A stretch of DNA of 64,000 nt from Gemmobacter aquaticus. GTDB taxonomy: Bacteria; Pseudomonadota; Alphaproteobacteria; Rhodobacterales; Rhodobacteraceae. The notes beneath the pieces are model-generated. The model was not told the origin of the DNA. It saw nothing but the letters and a program-made list of their open reading frames with translations, and ran no database searches. Of the stretch, positions 26,052-33,022 are shown piece after piece (within the stretch, counting starts at the first letter, position 1; each line of letters opens with the position of its first letter). The stretch lies in assembly GCF_007859075.1 (NCBI RefSeq), contig NZ_VOAK01000027.1:62001-126000 (forward strand), given 5' to 3'. The translations under genes and the position numbers were made by a program.

Positions 26052-27131
26052 ATGACGCAGAACCCCTATAGTTCACTGCCAGACAGTGCCTTCTGGCGCA
26101 CCGGCGCGGCGCTGGCCGATCCGATGGACATTCGCGGGCTATGGCACCCCAAGGCGGATATCGCGAAAACCACGCGCATCGTGACCGCAGGGTCCTGCTT
26201 TGCCCAGCACATCGGCCGGGCCTTCCGCGAGCGCGGCTATGCCTGGTTTGATGCAGAGGCAGCCCCCGGCACGCCGGAGGTGCAGAGGGCCTTCCACTAC
26301 GGCACCTTCAGTTTTCGCACCGGCAACATCTATACCACCCAGATGCTGCTGCAATGGGTGCGATGGGCGACTGGCTTGTCACCCGTTCCGGACCTGTTCT
26401 GGCAAGAGGGTGAGCGGTTCTTCGACCCCTTCCGCCCGGCCGTCGAGCCCGGCGGCTTTGCCTCGCTGATGGAGGCGCGCGCCTCGCGGCAGGCAACGCT
26501 TGCGGCAATCCGGCAGGCCATCCGGCGAGGGCAGCTCTTTGTCTTTACGCTGGGCCTGACAGAATGCTGGCGCGATGCGGAAACGGGCCTCGAATACGCT
26601 GTCTGCCCCGGCACTGTCGCCGGACGCTTCGACACTGACCGCCACCGCTTTCACAACATGACCTACCCCGAGGTCATGACCGCGCTGAAAAAGGCGATCA
26701 CCATCCTGCGCCGGATCAACCGGAACATGCGCTTTCTGCTGACCGTCTCGCCCGTGCCACTGACGGCGACGGCAGGCGGGCAGCATGTGATCACAGCCAC
26801 CACCCATTCAAAATCGGTGCTGCGCGCCGTGGCGGGCGAGATGGCCGCGCAGCACGATTATGTCGACTACTTTCCGTCCTACGAGATCATCACAAGCCCG
26901 GTCTTTGGTGGGCGCTTCTACGCAGCCAACCGGCGCAGCGTCGAGCCTGAGGGGGTCGATCACGTCATGCGTTGCTTCTTCCACGATCTCGACACGGCCT
27001 TCGGGCGCGTCCCCGCCGCCGCCCCGCCCCGCCCCGCCATCGCGCCCAATGCCGAGGAGGACGCACCCGACCCCGCCGCCGAACTGCGCTGCGAGGAAGA
27101 GATGCTTGCAGCCTTCCAGACACGGACATGA
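26052..27131 (+). CDS. GSCFA domain protein
   Basis: The protein has 359 residues. It contains the motif that names the family, TAGSCFAQHIGRAFRERGY, and the downstream blocks YGTFSFRTGNIYTTQMLLQW, FVFTLGLTECWRD and FLLTVSPVPLTATA. GSCFA proteins belong to the SGNH/GDSL-hydrolase-like superfamily and are found in polysaccharide loci, where they may act on acyl groups; no reaction is established. The last 50 or so residues are Pro/Ala/Glu-rich. It is followed after 10 bp by another SGNH-like gene and begins the glycan region. Confidence 0.9.
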   Translation: MTQNPYSSLPDSAFWRTGAALADPMDIRGLWHPKADIAKTTRIVTAGSCFAQHIGRAFRERGYAWFDAEAAPGTPEVQRAFHYGTFSFRTGNIYTTQMLLQWVRWATGLSPVPDLFWQEGERFFDPFRPAVEPGGFASLMEARASRQATLAAIRQAIRRGQLFVFTLGLTECWRDAETGLEYAVCPGTVAGRFDTDRHRFHNMTYPEVMTALKKAITILRRINRNMRFLLTVSPVPLTATAGGQHVITATTHSKSVLRAVAGEMAAQHDYVDYFPSYEIITSPVFGGRFYAANRRSVEPEGVDHVMRCFFHDLDTAFGRVPAAAPPRPAIAPNAEEDAPDPAAELRCEEEMLAAFQTRT

Positions 27132-27141
27132 GGGGCGCTGC

Positions 27142-27942
27142 ATGAAGGTCATGCTCTTTGGTGACAGTCATCTGGCAGCGGTCCGCCGTGGGCTTGCAGC
27201 CATTCCGCCCGCGCGGTTGGACGGGGTGGAACTGCAGTTCTGGGGCACGCCGGGCAACCGCTTCCGGCATATCGACTGGCAGGATGGCAGGATCACGCCG
27301 CTGGATGAGGCGACGGCCAATGCCTTTGCCCGCTTCAACGGGCAGGGAGTACGTGCGCTTGATCCGGTGCTTTATGACGCCGTGGTCTTTGTGGGTGCGC
27401 GGATCCGGCCCGGCGCCGTGATCCCCGACCTTCTCAACCACATCGCCGACCCTGACCGCTATCTGACGCGCGCCTATATCAAGGCGGTGATTGCCGCGCA
27501 GTTCCGCAGCCTTTCCACCTACCGAATGGCGCAGGCAATGGCGGCGGCGGGCAAGACCCGCGTGCTTCTGAACCCGATCTCGCTGTCCACCCACCGCGCG
27601 GGCGCGGCGCCACGCCCCTATGCGATGGCCCGGCGGGCAAGCCCTGCCGATATCGCGCTTCTTTGGTCGGTTATGGCCGAGGTTCTGGCCGAGGATGGAA
27701 TCGGCGCGATCCTGCAACCACAGGACAGCGTGGTGGCAGGCTATCTGACGGATGAGCGTTACGGGCTGCCACCGGGCGACGATGCCCACAAGAACGCCGA
27801 ATATGGCGCCCTGATCCTTGAGGCGATCCTGCAAGCGGTGCAGAGGCCCGCAGGATCACCAGTCAATAGTTCACATAATGGCTCTGGATCACCGGCTTTG
27901 GCCGCCCTTTCCGGGGCTGCTTTTGCACGACATAGAAGATGA
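27142..27942 (+). CDS. SGNH-like protein with antisense-overlapping C-terminal tail
   Basis: The protein has 266 residues. The N-terminus MKVMLFGDSHLAAVRRGL carries the GDSH block of SGNH hydrolases, and later PGDDAHKNAEYGALI may be the distal Asp-His block. It follows the GSCFA gene closely and probably shares its transcript. The last 27 or so residues (after LEAILQAVQRPAG) overlap the end of the convergent methyltransferase gene by 80 bp and look like low-complexity readthrough; the natural end may once have been earlier. Enzymatic activity is inferred from the fold only. Confidence 0.75.
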   Translation: MKVMLFGDSHLAAVRRGLAAIPPARLDGVELQFWGTPGNRFRHIDWQDGRITPLDEATANAFARFNGQGVRALDPVLYDAVVFVGARIRPGAVIPDLLNHIADPDRYLTRAYIKAVIAAQFRSLSTYRMAQAMAAAGKTRVLLNPISLSTHRAGAAPRPYAMARRASPADIALLWSVMAEVLAEDGIGAILQPQDSVVAGYLTDERYGLPPGDDAHKNAEYGALILEAILQAVQRPAGSPVNSSHNGSGSPALAALSGAAFARHRR

Positions 27943-28567
27943 ACTGCGGCTCGGCATAGCGATGCTCGGCCCCGCGTGAGGTCAGCGTCGGGTCAGGGAT
28001 CTCGCGCGGGGCCTCGGCCATCTTGCGCGGGAAGGTCCAGCACCCCAGCATCTTGTAGCCAAGGCTCGCCACCCAATAGCGCCAGGGGATATCGGGGCCG
28101 ACCTGATAAAAGCCATGGCCGAACCAGCCATCTGTGCCCACGCAAGAGACGAAGATGCCGCCCTCGCGCAGCATGGCATCGACGTTGCGGAACGACTGGG
28201 CGATATCGAACACATGTTCGGTGGTGCCACCGTCATAGATCAGATCGAAGCGGTTCTTCAGATCCTTGCCCACCGGGCGCGACAGATCATGCACATATTC
28301 CGCCCCCTCGATGGCCGAGAAGTCGAGGCTTTCAAGCTTGGGCCAGCCGATCGTCCGGAGATAGGTCTCGCAGAAGCCGTCCTTCTGAAAAAGGTCGTCC
28401 TTCCCGGCCTCGATCCCCAGCTTTCCAAGCTCGGCAATCAGGCGTGGGGTCCAGGATGCGGGGCGGAAATGCATCTTCTGCCGGCCCAGCATGATGCCGT
28501 TCTGGCAGTCTTTCAGAAGCGGGGCGATCCGGGCCAGCTGAATCGCGATATTGATGCTGATGCCCAT
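27863..28567 (-). CDS. Class I SAM-dependent methyltransferase-like protein
   Basis: The protein has 234 residues. The segment LKNRFDLIYDGGTTEHVFDIAQSFRNVDAMLREGGIFV is the acidic-loop/post-II region of type 11 methyltransferases. The SAM-binding glycine loop is poorly preserved, so activity is not assured. The C-terminus is basic and aromatic (KGRPKPVIQSHYVNY). It is the last gene of a seven-gene minus-strand operon (36-37 kb down to here) of glycan-related genes. Modification of a sugar or lipid intermediate is the likely role; substrate unknown. Confidence 0.7.
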   Translation of the reverse strand: MGISINIAIQLARIAPLLKDCQNGIMLGRQKMHFRPASWTPRLIAELGKLGIEAGKDDLFQKDGFCETYLRTIGWPKLESLDFSAIEGAEYVHDLSRPVGKDLKNRFDLIYDGGTTEHVFDIAQSFRNVDAMLREGGIFVSCVGTDGWFGHGFYQVGPDIPWRYWVASLGYKMLGCWTFPRKMAEAPREIPDPTLTSRGAEHRYAEPQFIFYVVQKQPRKGRPKPVIQSHYVNY

Positions 28568-28623
28568 TCCGATACCCTTTCAACGCGTTGAGCTGCTCTG
28601 ACGTCACACGGGCCCCACCCGCG

Positions 28624-30123
28624 TCAGGCCATCAGCGTTACCACCGACATGCTGCCATTTCGTGCACCGAAATCCGCCGCAGCGATATCTTGATGGCACA
28701 GTCCTTGCAAACGCAGCCGATCTGCAAAGCGGCGACCGCCGTCGCCCTGTGCGCTGGCCGCCACAACGACCGCATCGGGCGAAAGCAGCCCGCGCGCAAG
28801 CGTCAGGCTGCGCAGCGCGGCAACATCGGCATCGGCGAAAAGGACAAGGTCATAGCCACCCTCCGGCGCCGCCTCTTTGCCCGCCGTGGCAAGGAAGGAG
28901 GGCTCGGCCTCATCGCGGATGACCAGCCGGTCGGGAAAGCGATAGGCCAGCCATTCGCAGGCCAGCGGCACATAGCGCGCCCGCGCGGGTGGGTTGGGAT
29001 CGCCTTCAAACGGCCAGCGCCGCGCATCGGTTGCCGCGATGCGCAGATCGGGATCAAGAAGCAGCGCCGACAGGATCAGATGCCCGGTGTCATAGCCAAG
29101 GACCAGCGCATTGCGCGCTGAACCAAGCCAGCCCAAAAGCTGGCGTCGCATCGGATCAGACCGGGTTTTCAGCGGGCTTTCGGTCAGGGGTTGTCCCTGC
29201 ATGTGCCGGTAGAAATGCAGCCCCTGAAATTGCGCGGGCTGGCCGCGTGCCGCCATGCCATCGCAAAGCGTCTGGTTCAGCTCAAGGAAGCTGGACAGCA
29301 CATCGGGGCGCGCCAGAAGGCCCGGCACGGCTGCGGCGGTCGTCCGGGCCAGCGCCACACGATCCGCGATCCGCCCGGCATCGGGTGCGCGCCTTTCGCC
29401 AAAGGCACCTGCCATGCGGGCAGTGAGGGCCGCGTGACGATCGGCCAGTTCAGCCCCCGTCAGCACCTTTTCCGACGGGCCACCCGCGCGGTTGTAGGAC
29501 CACATCGAGGTGCCCCACTTCTGTTCGGCATAGATCCGGTCGGGCCCCTTGTACCAGTCATCCGGGGCGCTTTTCTGCCATGGGATGAAGTAATGGGTCG
29601 GAAAGATCTTCAGTTCCTCCTCGGCGGGGGCAAGGTCGCGGATCATCCGCATGAGGAAGCGGTTCCCGGTTGAGGTTTCAGGCCGACCAAGCTCCCACGG
29701 CTCCAGCTTTGCCAGCTCGTCAATCACCTTGCCGACAAAGGCGTTGCCCGGCTCACAGGCAAGGATCGGGCAGACCCCGCGAAAACGGTCGGTTTCGGGG
29801 CGGTCGTAGACGGTGTAGGCGCGCGGGCGGTCCAGAAGCTCGTCCACCGGATGCAGGCAGATCGCATCGGCATCCGCCATGAAGCCGCCATAACGGTAGA
29901 GCAGCTCATAGCGCATCATGTCCTGCGCGCCCGCCCAGGCCCCGCGCCAGGCATATTCGTTGATCAGCGCCCGCAACCGGAAGGGATAGCCCGCCAGCGT
30001 GTCATTGCCAAAGATCGTATAGCTCCACCCCGGATGCGCCTTGGGCCAGGTCTCCATCCAGACCGTCGGCGCGGGCTTCGGCCCGATCCAGATATGTCCA
30101 AGTCGCTTCGGAAGGGCGGGCAT
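28624..30123 (-). CDS. GT32-type glycosyltransferase fused to a methyltransferase-like C-terminal domain
   Basis: The protein has 499 residues. The N-terminal half begins with LGHIWIGPKPAPTVWMETWP and has the DxD sugar-nucleotide motif in LLYRYGGFMADADAICLHPVD (D84 and D86), typical of GT32/Gly_transf_sug enzymes. From about residue 300 a different domain follows. It has a Rossmann-like start LGSARNALVLGYDTGHLILS and later DLVLFADADVAALRS, resembling a small-molecule methyltransferase without a clean SAM motif. It is translated in the middle of the glycan operon, 15 bp after the preceding gene. It should transfer a hexose to a growing glycan; the role of the second domain is unknown. Confidence 0.8.
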   Translation of the reverse strand: MPALPKRLGHIWIGPKPAPTVWMETWPKAHPGWSYTIFGNDTLAGYPFRLRALINEYAWRGAWAGAQDMMRYELLYRYGGFMADADAICLHPVDELLDRPRAYTVYDRPETDRFRGVCPILACEPGNAFVGKVIDELAKLEPWELGRPETSTGNRFLMRMIRDLAPAEEELKIFPTHYFIPWQKSAPDDWYKGPDRIYAEQKWGTSMWSYNRAGGPSEKVLTGAELADRHAALTARMAGAFGERRAPDAGRIADRVALARTTAAAVPGLLARPDVLSSFLELNQTLCDGMAARGQPAQFQGLHFYRHMQGQPLTESPLKTRSDPMRRQLLGWLGSARNALVLGYDTGHLILSALLLDPDLRIAATDARRWPFEGDPNPPARARYVPLACEWLAYRFPDRLVIRDEAEPSFLATAGKEAAPEGGYDLVLFADADVAALRSLTLARGLLSPDAVVVAASAQGDGGRRFADRLRLQGLCHQDIAAADFGARNGSMSVVTLMA

Positions 30124-30138
30124 CGGGGGGCTATCCTG

Positions 30139-32040
30139 TCAGAACAACGTGCTGAAGCGGTCGGGCAGTCGGTAAAGCTCGGCGCTGCGCATGCCACGGA
30201 AGAACCAGTTGCCTGAGGTCGCCTGCGTGCGCCCCTCTCGCATCTTCTGCACGAAATCGGGAAACTCGGCGCGTTCCTCGACGGGGGTAAGCTTGCTCAG
30301 GATCTCGAAGCTCTCTGTCCCCTGATGCCATGTACTGCCGCCCTTCGCATTCTCGACCGTGGGCCCGGATTTCTCCTCGGCCCAAGCCTTGCGCGACAAG
30401 AGCCGCGCGCGGGACAGCGCATCATCCATGAAGCGCAGATGAAAGAGGAAAAGCTTTGGGTCCAGCGTCACGTCCTTGGTGGTGCTGCCATGGCCGCCTA
30501 TGGAAAAGGCGATCCGTCCGCGGGTAATGCAGGGCTTGGCATAGTTCGAGTTCAGCCGGAAGTTCCGGCGCACCGACAGGATCGGCCGGTCGGGGTCAAG
30601 CGGCTCGGGCTCGGTGGCGGGCGTGTGGACGATCTCTATGGCAAAGGGCGAGATCACGCGCGGTGCGCGGCCGGCGGCAAAGAGCGCGTCGAGGTAGTCG
30701 GGCAGGGTTTGGCCAGTGGCCGGATCGGGGGCCACGATCTCATCAACATCGGTGCAGAGCACCCAGTTGTAGTAGAGCGTAAGGCCACCGGTGAACTGCG
30801 ACAGTGTCGCCCACCGGCGCCGGTCAAACCCCGACTTGTCGCCGGTGTCAGGCAGGTGAACGACATTCGCACCCTCGGCAATCCGGTCAATCTCGGGGTC
30901 GGGTCCATGGCGCAAGATGTACAGGTTCTCGCGCCCGATGAGCGGACCATAATAGCCGATCCAGCGCGACAGGAAGGCGTGATCGCCCTTGACCATGGTG
31001 ACAGCCGCCATGCGGGCCTTTGACGGATCGGGGCCCGTGGGGGTATCGGGTGTGGGGGCCGCGGTCGCGGGCGCCTCGGCTGCGGTGGCCGCAACCGGGG
31101 CGGAAGGCGCAGGGGCAGCCTCAGCCATGGGTGCAATGCCCGCTGGCAGCGGCGCACGGTAGATCCATTTGACACGGCTGGTCCCGACCTGCTCGCGCAA
31201 GCCCTCATAGGCCGCCTGCGCCATGCCTGCCTCGGCCAGAACCTCCCACTTGCGGTAATGGACGGCAAAGATCTGGTCGACGTTCGCAACCGCCTTGCCG
31301 CGCAGCGAGCCGCCAAGGATGTAGTGCTGGTTCTCGGTCAGTTCGTTCCATTCCAGACCCGCCCGGCGGATCGCGATGGGCAGGGTCATCTGATCCAGAT
31401 AGGGGCGCTTGCTGTCAAGGTTCGGCAGCGCGTCGATGTGACGGGCGGTTTCATACCAGACCTGCGGAAAGCTTTTGCCCTCGGGCGTGCGATGCTGTTC
31501 GGGGAACAGAACGAAGCCAGAGCTGTAATAAGGCACGACCGCCACCCGCCTGTCGCGCATCAGGCGGATACGCTCATCAGGCACGGGCATGTCGAAGGCG
31601 CCATAGAGCCGCTCCCACAGATCCGACGGGGCCCATCGCAGCGACGCGGCGGGCGAGGCCGAGACATGTCCGGCCCGCACAAGGCTTTCGACCGTATTGG
31701 CGCGCGTCATCACCACATCGCTGTCGACAAAGCCCGAAAACTCGGTCTCGCGCGGCTGAAGGCAGGCGAGGATCTTGTTGCCATGCGGATAGGCCGGCTC
31801 GAACATCCCCTCGGCCTTGAACCCGCGCACCTCGCAGCCCATCCGGCGCAGCGTCTCGACGGCAGCGGGATCGACCTCGGACAGGCGGTGTTCCGGGCAA
31901 TAGCCTACCAGTCGCACCTCGGGCGGAAAATGCTTGCGGATCGAGGCGGCCAGATAGCAGGCAAGATACTGATAGCTCGGCGGCTCGACGATGAAGAACA
32001 GGGTCAGGCTTGGCGGCATGGGATCGCTTTGCATCTGCAT
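30139..32040 (-). CDS. Two-domain glycosyltransferase (nucleotide-sugar transferase-like N-half, GT2-like C-half)
   Basis: About 633 residues. The N-terminal part (about 10-300) resembles GT8-like or capsule-type transferases, with FSGFVDSDVVMTR as a DxD-like site. A Pro/Ala/Thr-rich linker (about 305-345) leads to a C-terminal domain that starts ARMAAVTMVKGDHAFLSRWIGYYG and has WVLCTDVDEIVAPDP as its DxD motif. The C-half is clearly paralogous to the next protein upstream: both share RLNSNYAKPC, GGHG, FHLRF and a terminal LPxRFxxLF. The start is uncertain: ATG 32040 is used, and a TTG at 32049 would overlap the upstream stop. It acts in the cytoplasm on an unknown glycan. Confidence 0.78.
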   Translation of the reverse strand: MQMQSDPMPPSLTLFFIVEPPSYQYLACYLAASIRKHFPPEVRLVGYCPEHRLSEVDPAAVETLRRMGCEVRGFKAEGMFEPAYPHGNKILACLQPRETEFSGFVDSDVVMTRANTVESLVRAGHVSASPAASLRWAPSDLWERLYGAFDMPVPDERIRLMRDRRVAVVPYYSSGFVLFPEQHRTPEGKSFPQVWYETARHIDALPNLDSKRPYLDQMTLPIAIRRAGLEWNELTENQHYILGGSLRGKAVANVDQIFAVHYRKWEVLAEAGMAQAAYEGLREQVGTSRVKWIYRAPLPAGIAPMAEAAPAPSAPVAATAAEAPATAAPTPDTPTGPDPSKARMAAVTMVKGDHAFLSRWIGYYGPLIGRENLYILRHGPDPEIDRIAEGANVVHLPDTGDKSGFDRRRWATLSQFTGGLTLYYNWVLCTDVDEIVAPDPATGQTLPDYLDALFAAGRAPRVISPFAIEIVHTPATEPEPLDPDRPILSVRRNFRLNSNYAKPCITRGRIAFSIGGHGSTTKDVTLDPKLFLFHLRFMDDALSRARLLSRKAWAEEKSGPTVENAKGGSTWHQGTESFEILSKLTPVEERAEFPDFVQKMREGRTQATSGNWFFRGMRSAELYRLPDRFSTLF

Positions 32041-32045
32041 AAGGG

Positions 32046-32987
32046 TCAAAACAGGCCGTTGAAGCGTTCGGGCAACCGATAGACGTCACTGGGGCGCCCT
32101 CCACCCATCAGCGTGAAGGGCGGGCGGGAAATGCTCTGCTCGATCATCGCCTTGCGGAACTCGGGGTGGTCGATGGTTTCAGCCACCGGCGCGCGCTGCG
32201 AGAGCGCGCGGAACGTGCCCTCGACCGAGGCCCAGCCCCATCCCGCCTTCTGCATCTGTTGCTGCTCTTCCTCGGACTTGCCTGCCAGCCGGCGTTCAAG
32301 GCTTTTGCGGAAGCGGGCCATGCAATAGTCGTGATCGATGAAGCGCAGGTGAAAGTTGTAAAGGTGCGGATCAACGGTGATCTGCGTGTGGTTGGCGCCA
32401 TGCCCGCCCGCCTTGTATTCGGTCGGCCGGCTGATCAGGCAGGGCTTGGCGTAGTTGGAGTTCAACCGATAGCAGCGGCGCGGGCCAAGGATCGGCTGGC
32501 CCGGCATCAGCTCCTCGGTCTCGGTATCGACGTTATGCACCATCTCGATGGCAAAGCAGGTCAGTGCCGGGGGCACCCGGTCGCGGCCTGCGATCTGCAT
32601 CAGATAGCCCACCAGATCGGTGGAGATGGCCGGGTCCAGAACCACCATCTCGTCCACGTCATTGCAGGCGACCCAATGGTAGAAACCCGTCAGCGCCGAG
32701 GCATGTTGCGACAGGATCTGCCAACGCCGCTGATTGACGGATTTCTTCAGACGGTCATAGGGCAGCCTGATGACGTTGCACCCGGCGGCAATGCGCGCGA
32801 CGTCGGCGTTGCCACCGTGGTTGAGCACATAGATCGCATCATCGGGCAAAAAACGCCGCCAGTAGCTGACCCACCGCTCCAGAAAGAAATCTTCCTCATG
32901 CACCATAGTCAATGCGGCAAGAGGGGCCTTCGAGCGGTCAATCGGCATGCGGGCGCAGTATCCAGGGGTCAGAACCGGCGGCATCAT
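32046..32987 (-). CDS. GT2-like glycosyltransferase (Glyco_tranf_2_4 type)
   Basis: About 313 residues. It begins with LAALTMVHEEDFFLERWVSYW, the usual opening of this transferase type, and has the DxD motif in WVACNDVDEMVVLDP. Shared blocks with the C-terminal half of the neighbouring two-domain enzyme are RLNSNYAKPC, AGGHGANHTQITVDPHLYNFHLRF and VYRLPERFNGLF, so the two arose by duplication. ATG 32987 is used; a later ATG at 32948 (MPIDRSK) is also possible. It lies 35 bp after the sulfatase-RTX gene in the same operon. Confidence 0.8.
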   Translation of the reverse strand: MMPPVLTPGYCARMPIDRSKAPLAALTMVHEEDFFLERWVSYWRRFLPDDAIYVLNHGGNADVARIAAGCNVIRLPYDRLKKSVNQRRWQILSQHASALTGFYHWVACNDVDEMVVLDPAISTDLVGYLMQIAGRDRVPPALTCFAIEMVHNVDTETEELMPGQPILGPRRCYRLNSNYAKPCLISRPTEYKAGGHGANHTQITVDPHLYNFHLRFIDHDYCMARFRKSLERRLAGKSEEEQQQMQKAGWGWASVEGTFRALSQRAPVAETIDHPEFRKAMIEQSISRPPFTLMGGGRPSDVYRLPERFNGLF

Positions 32988-33022
32988 GGCAGAGCCGCGC
33001 AGGGCGTGCAATCAGGACGGGA

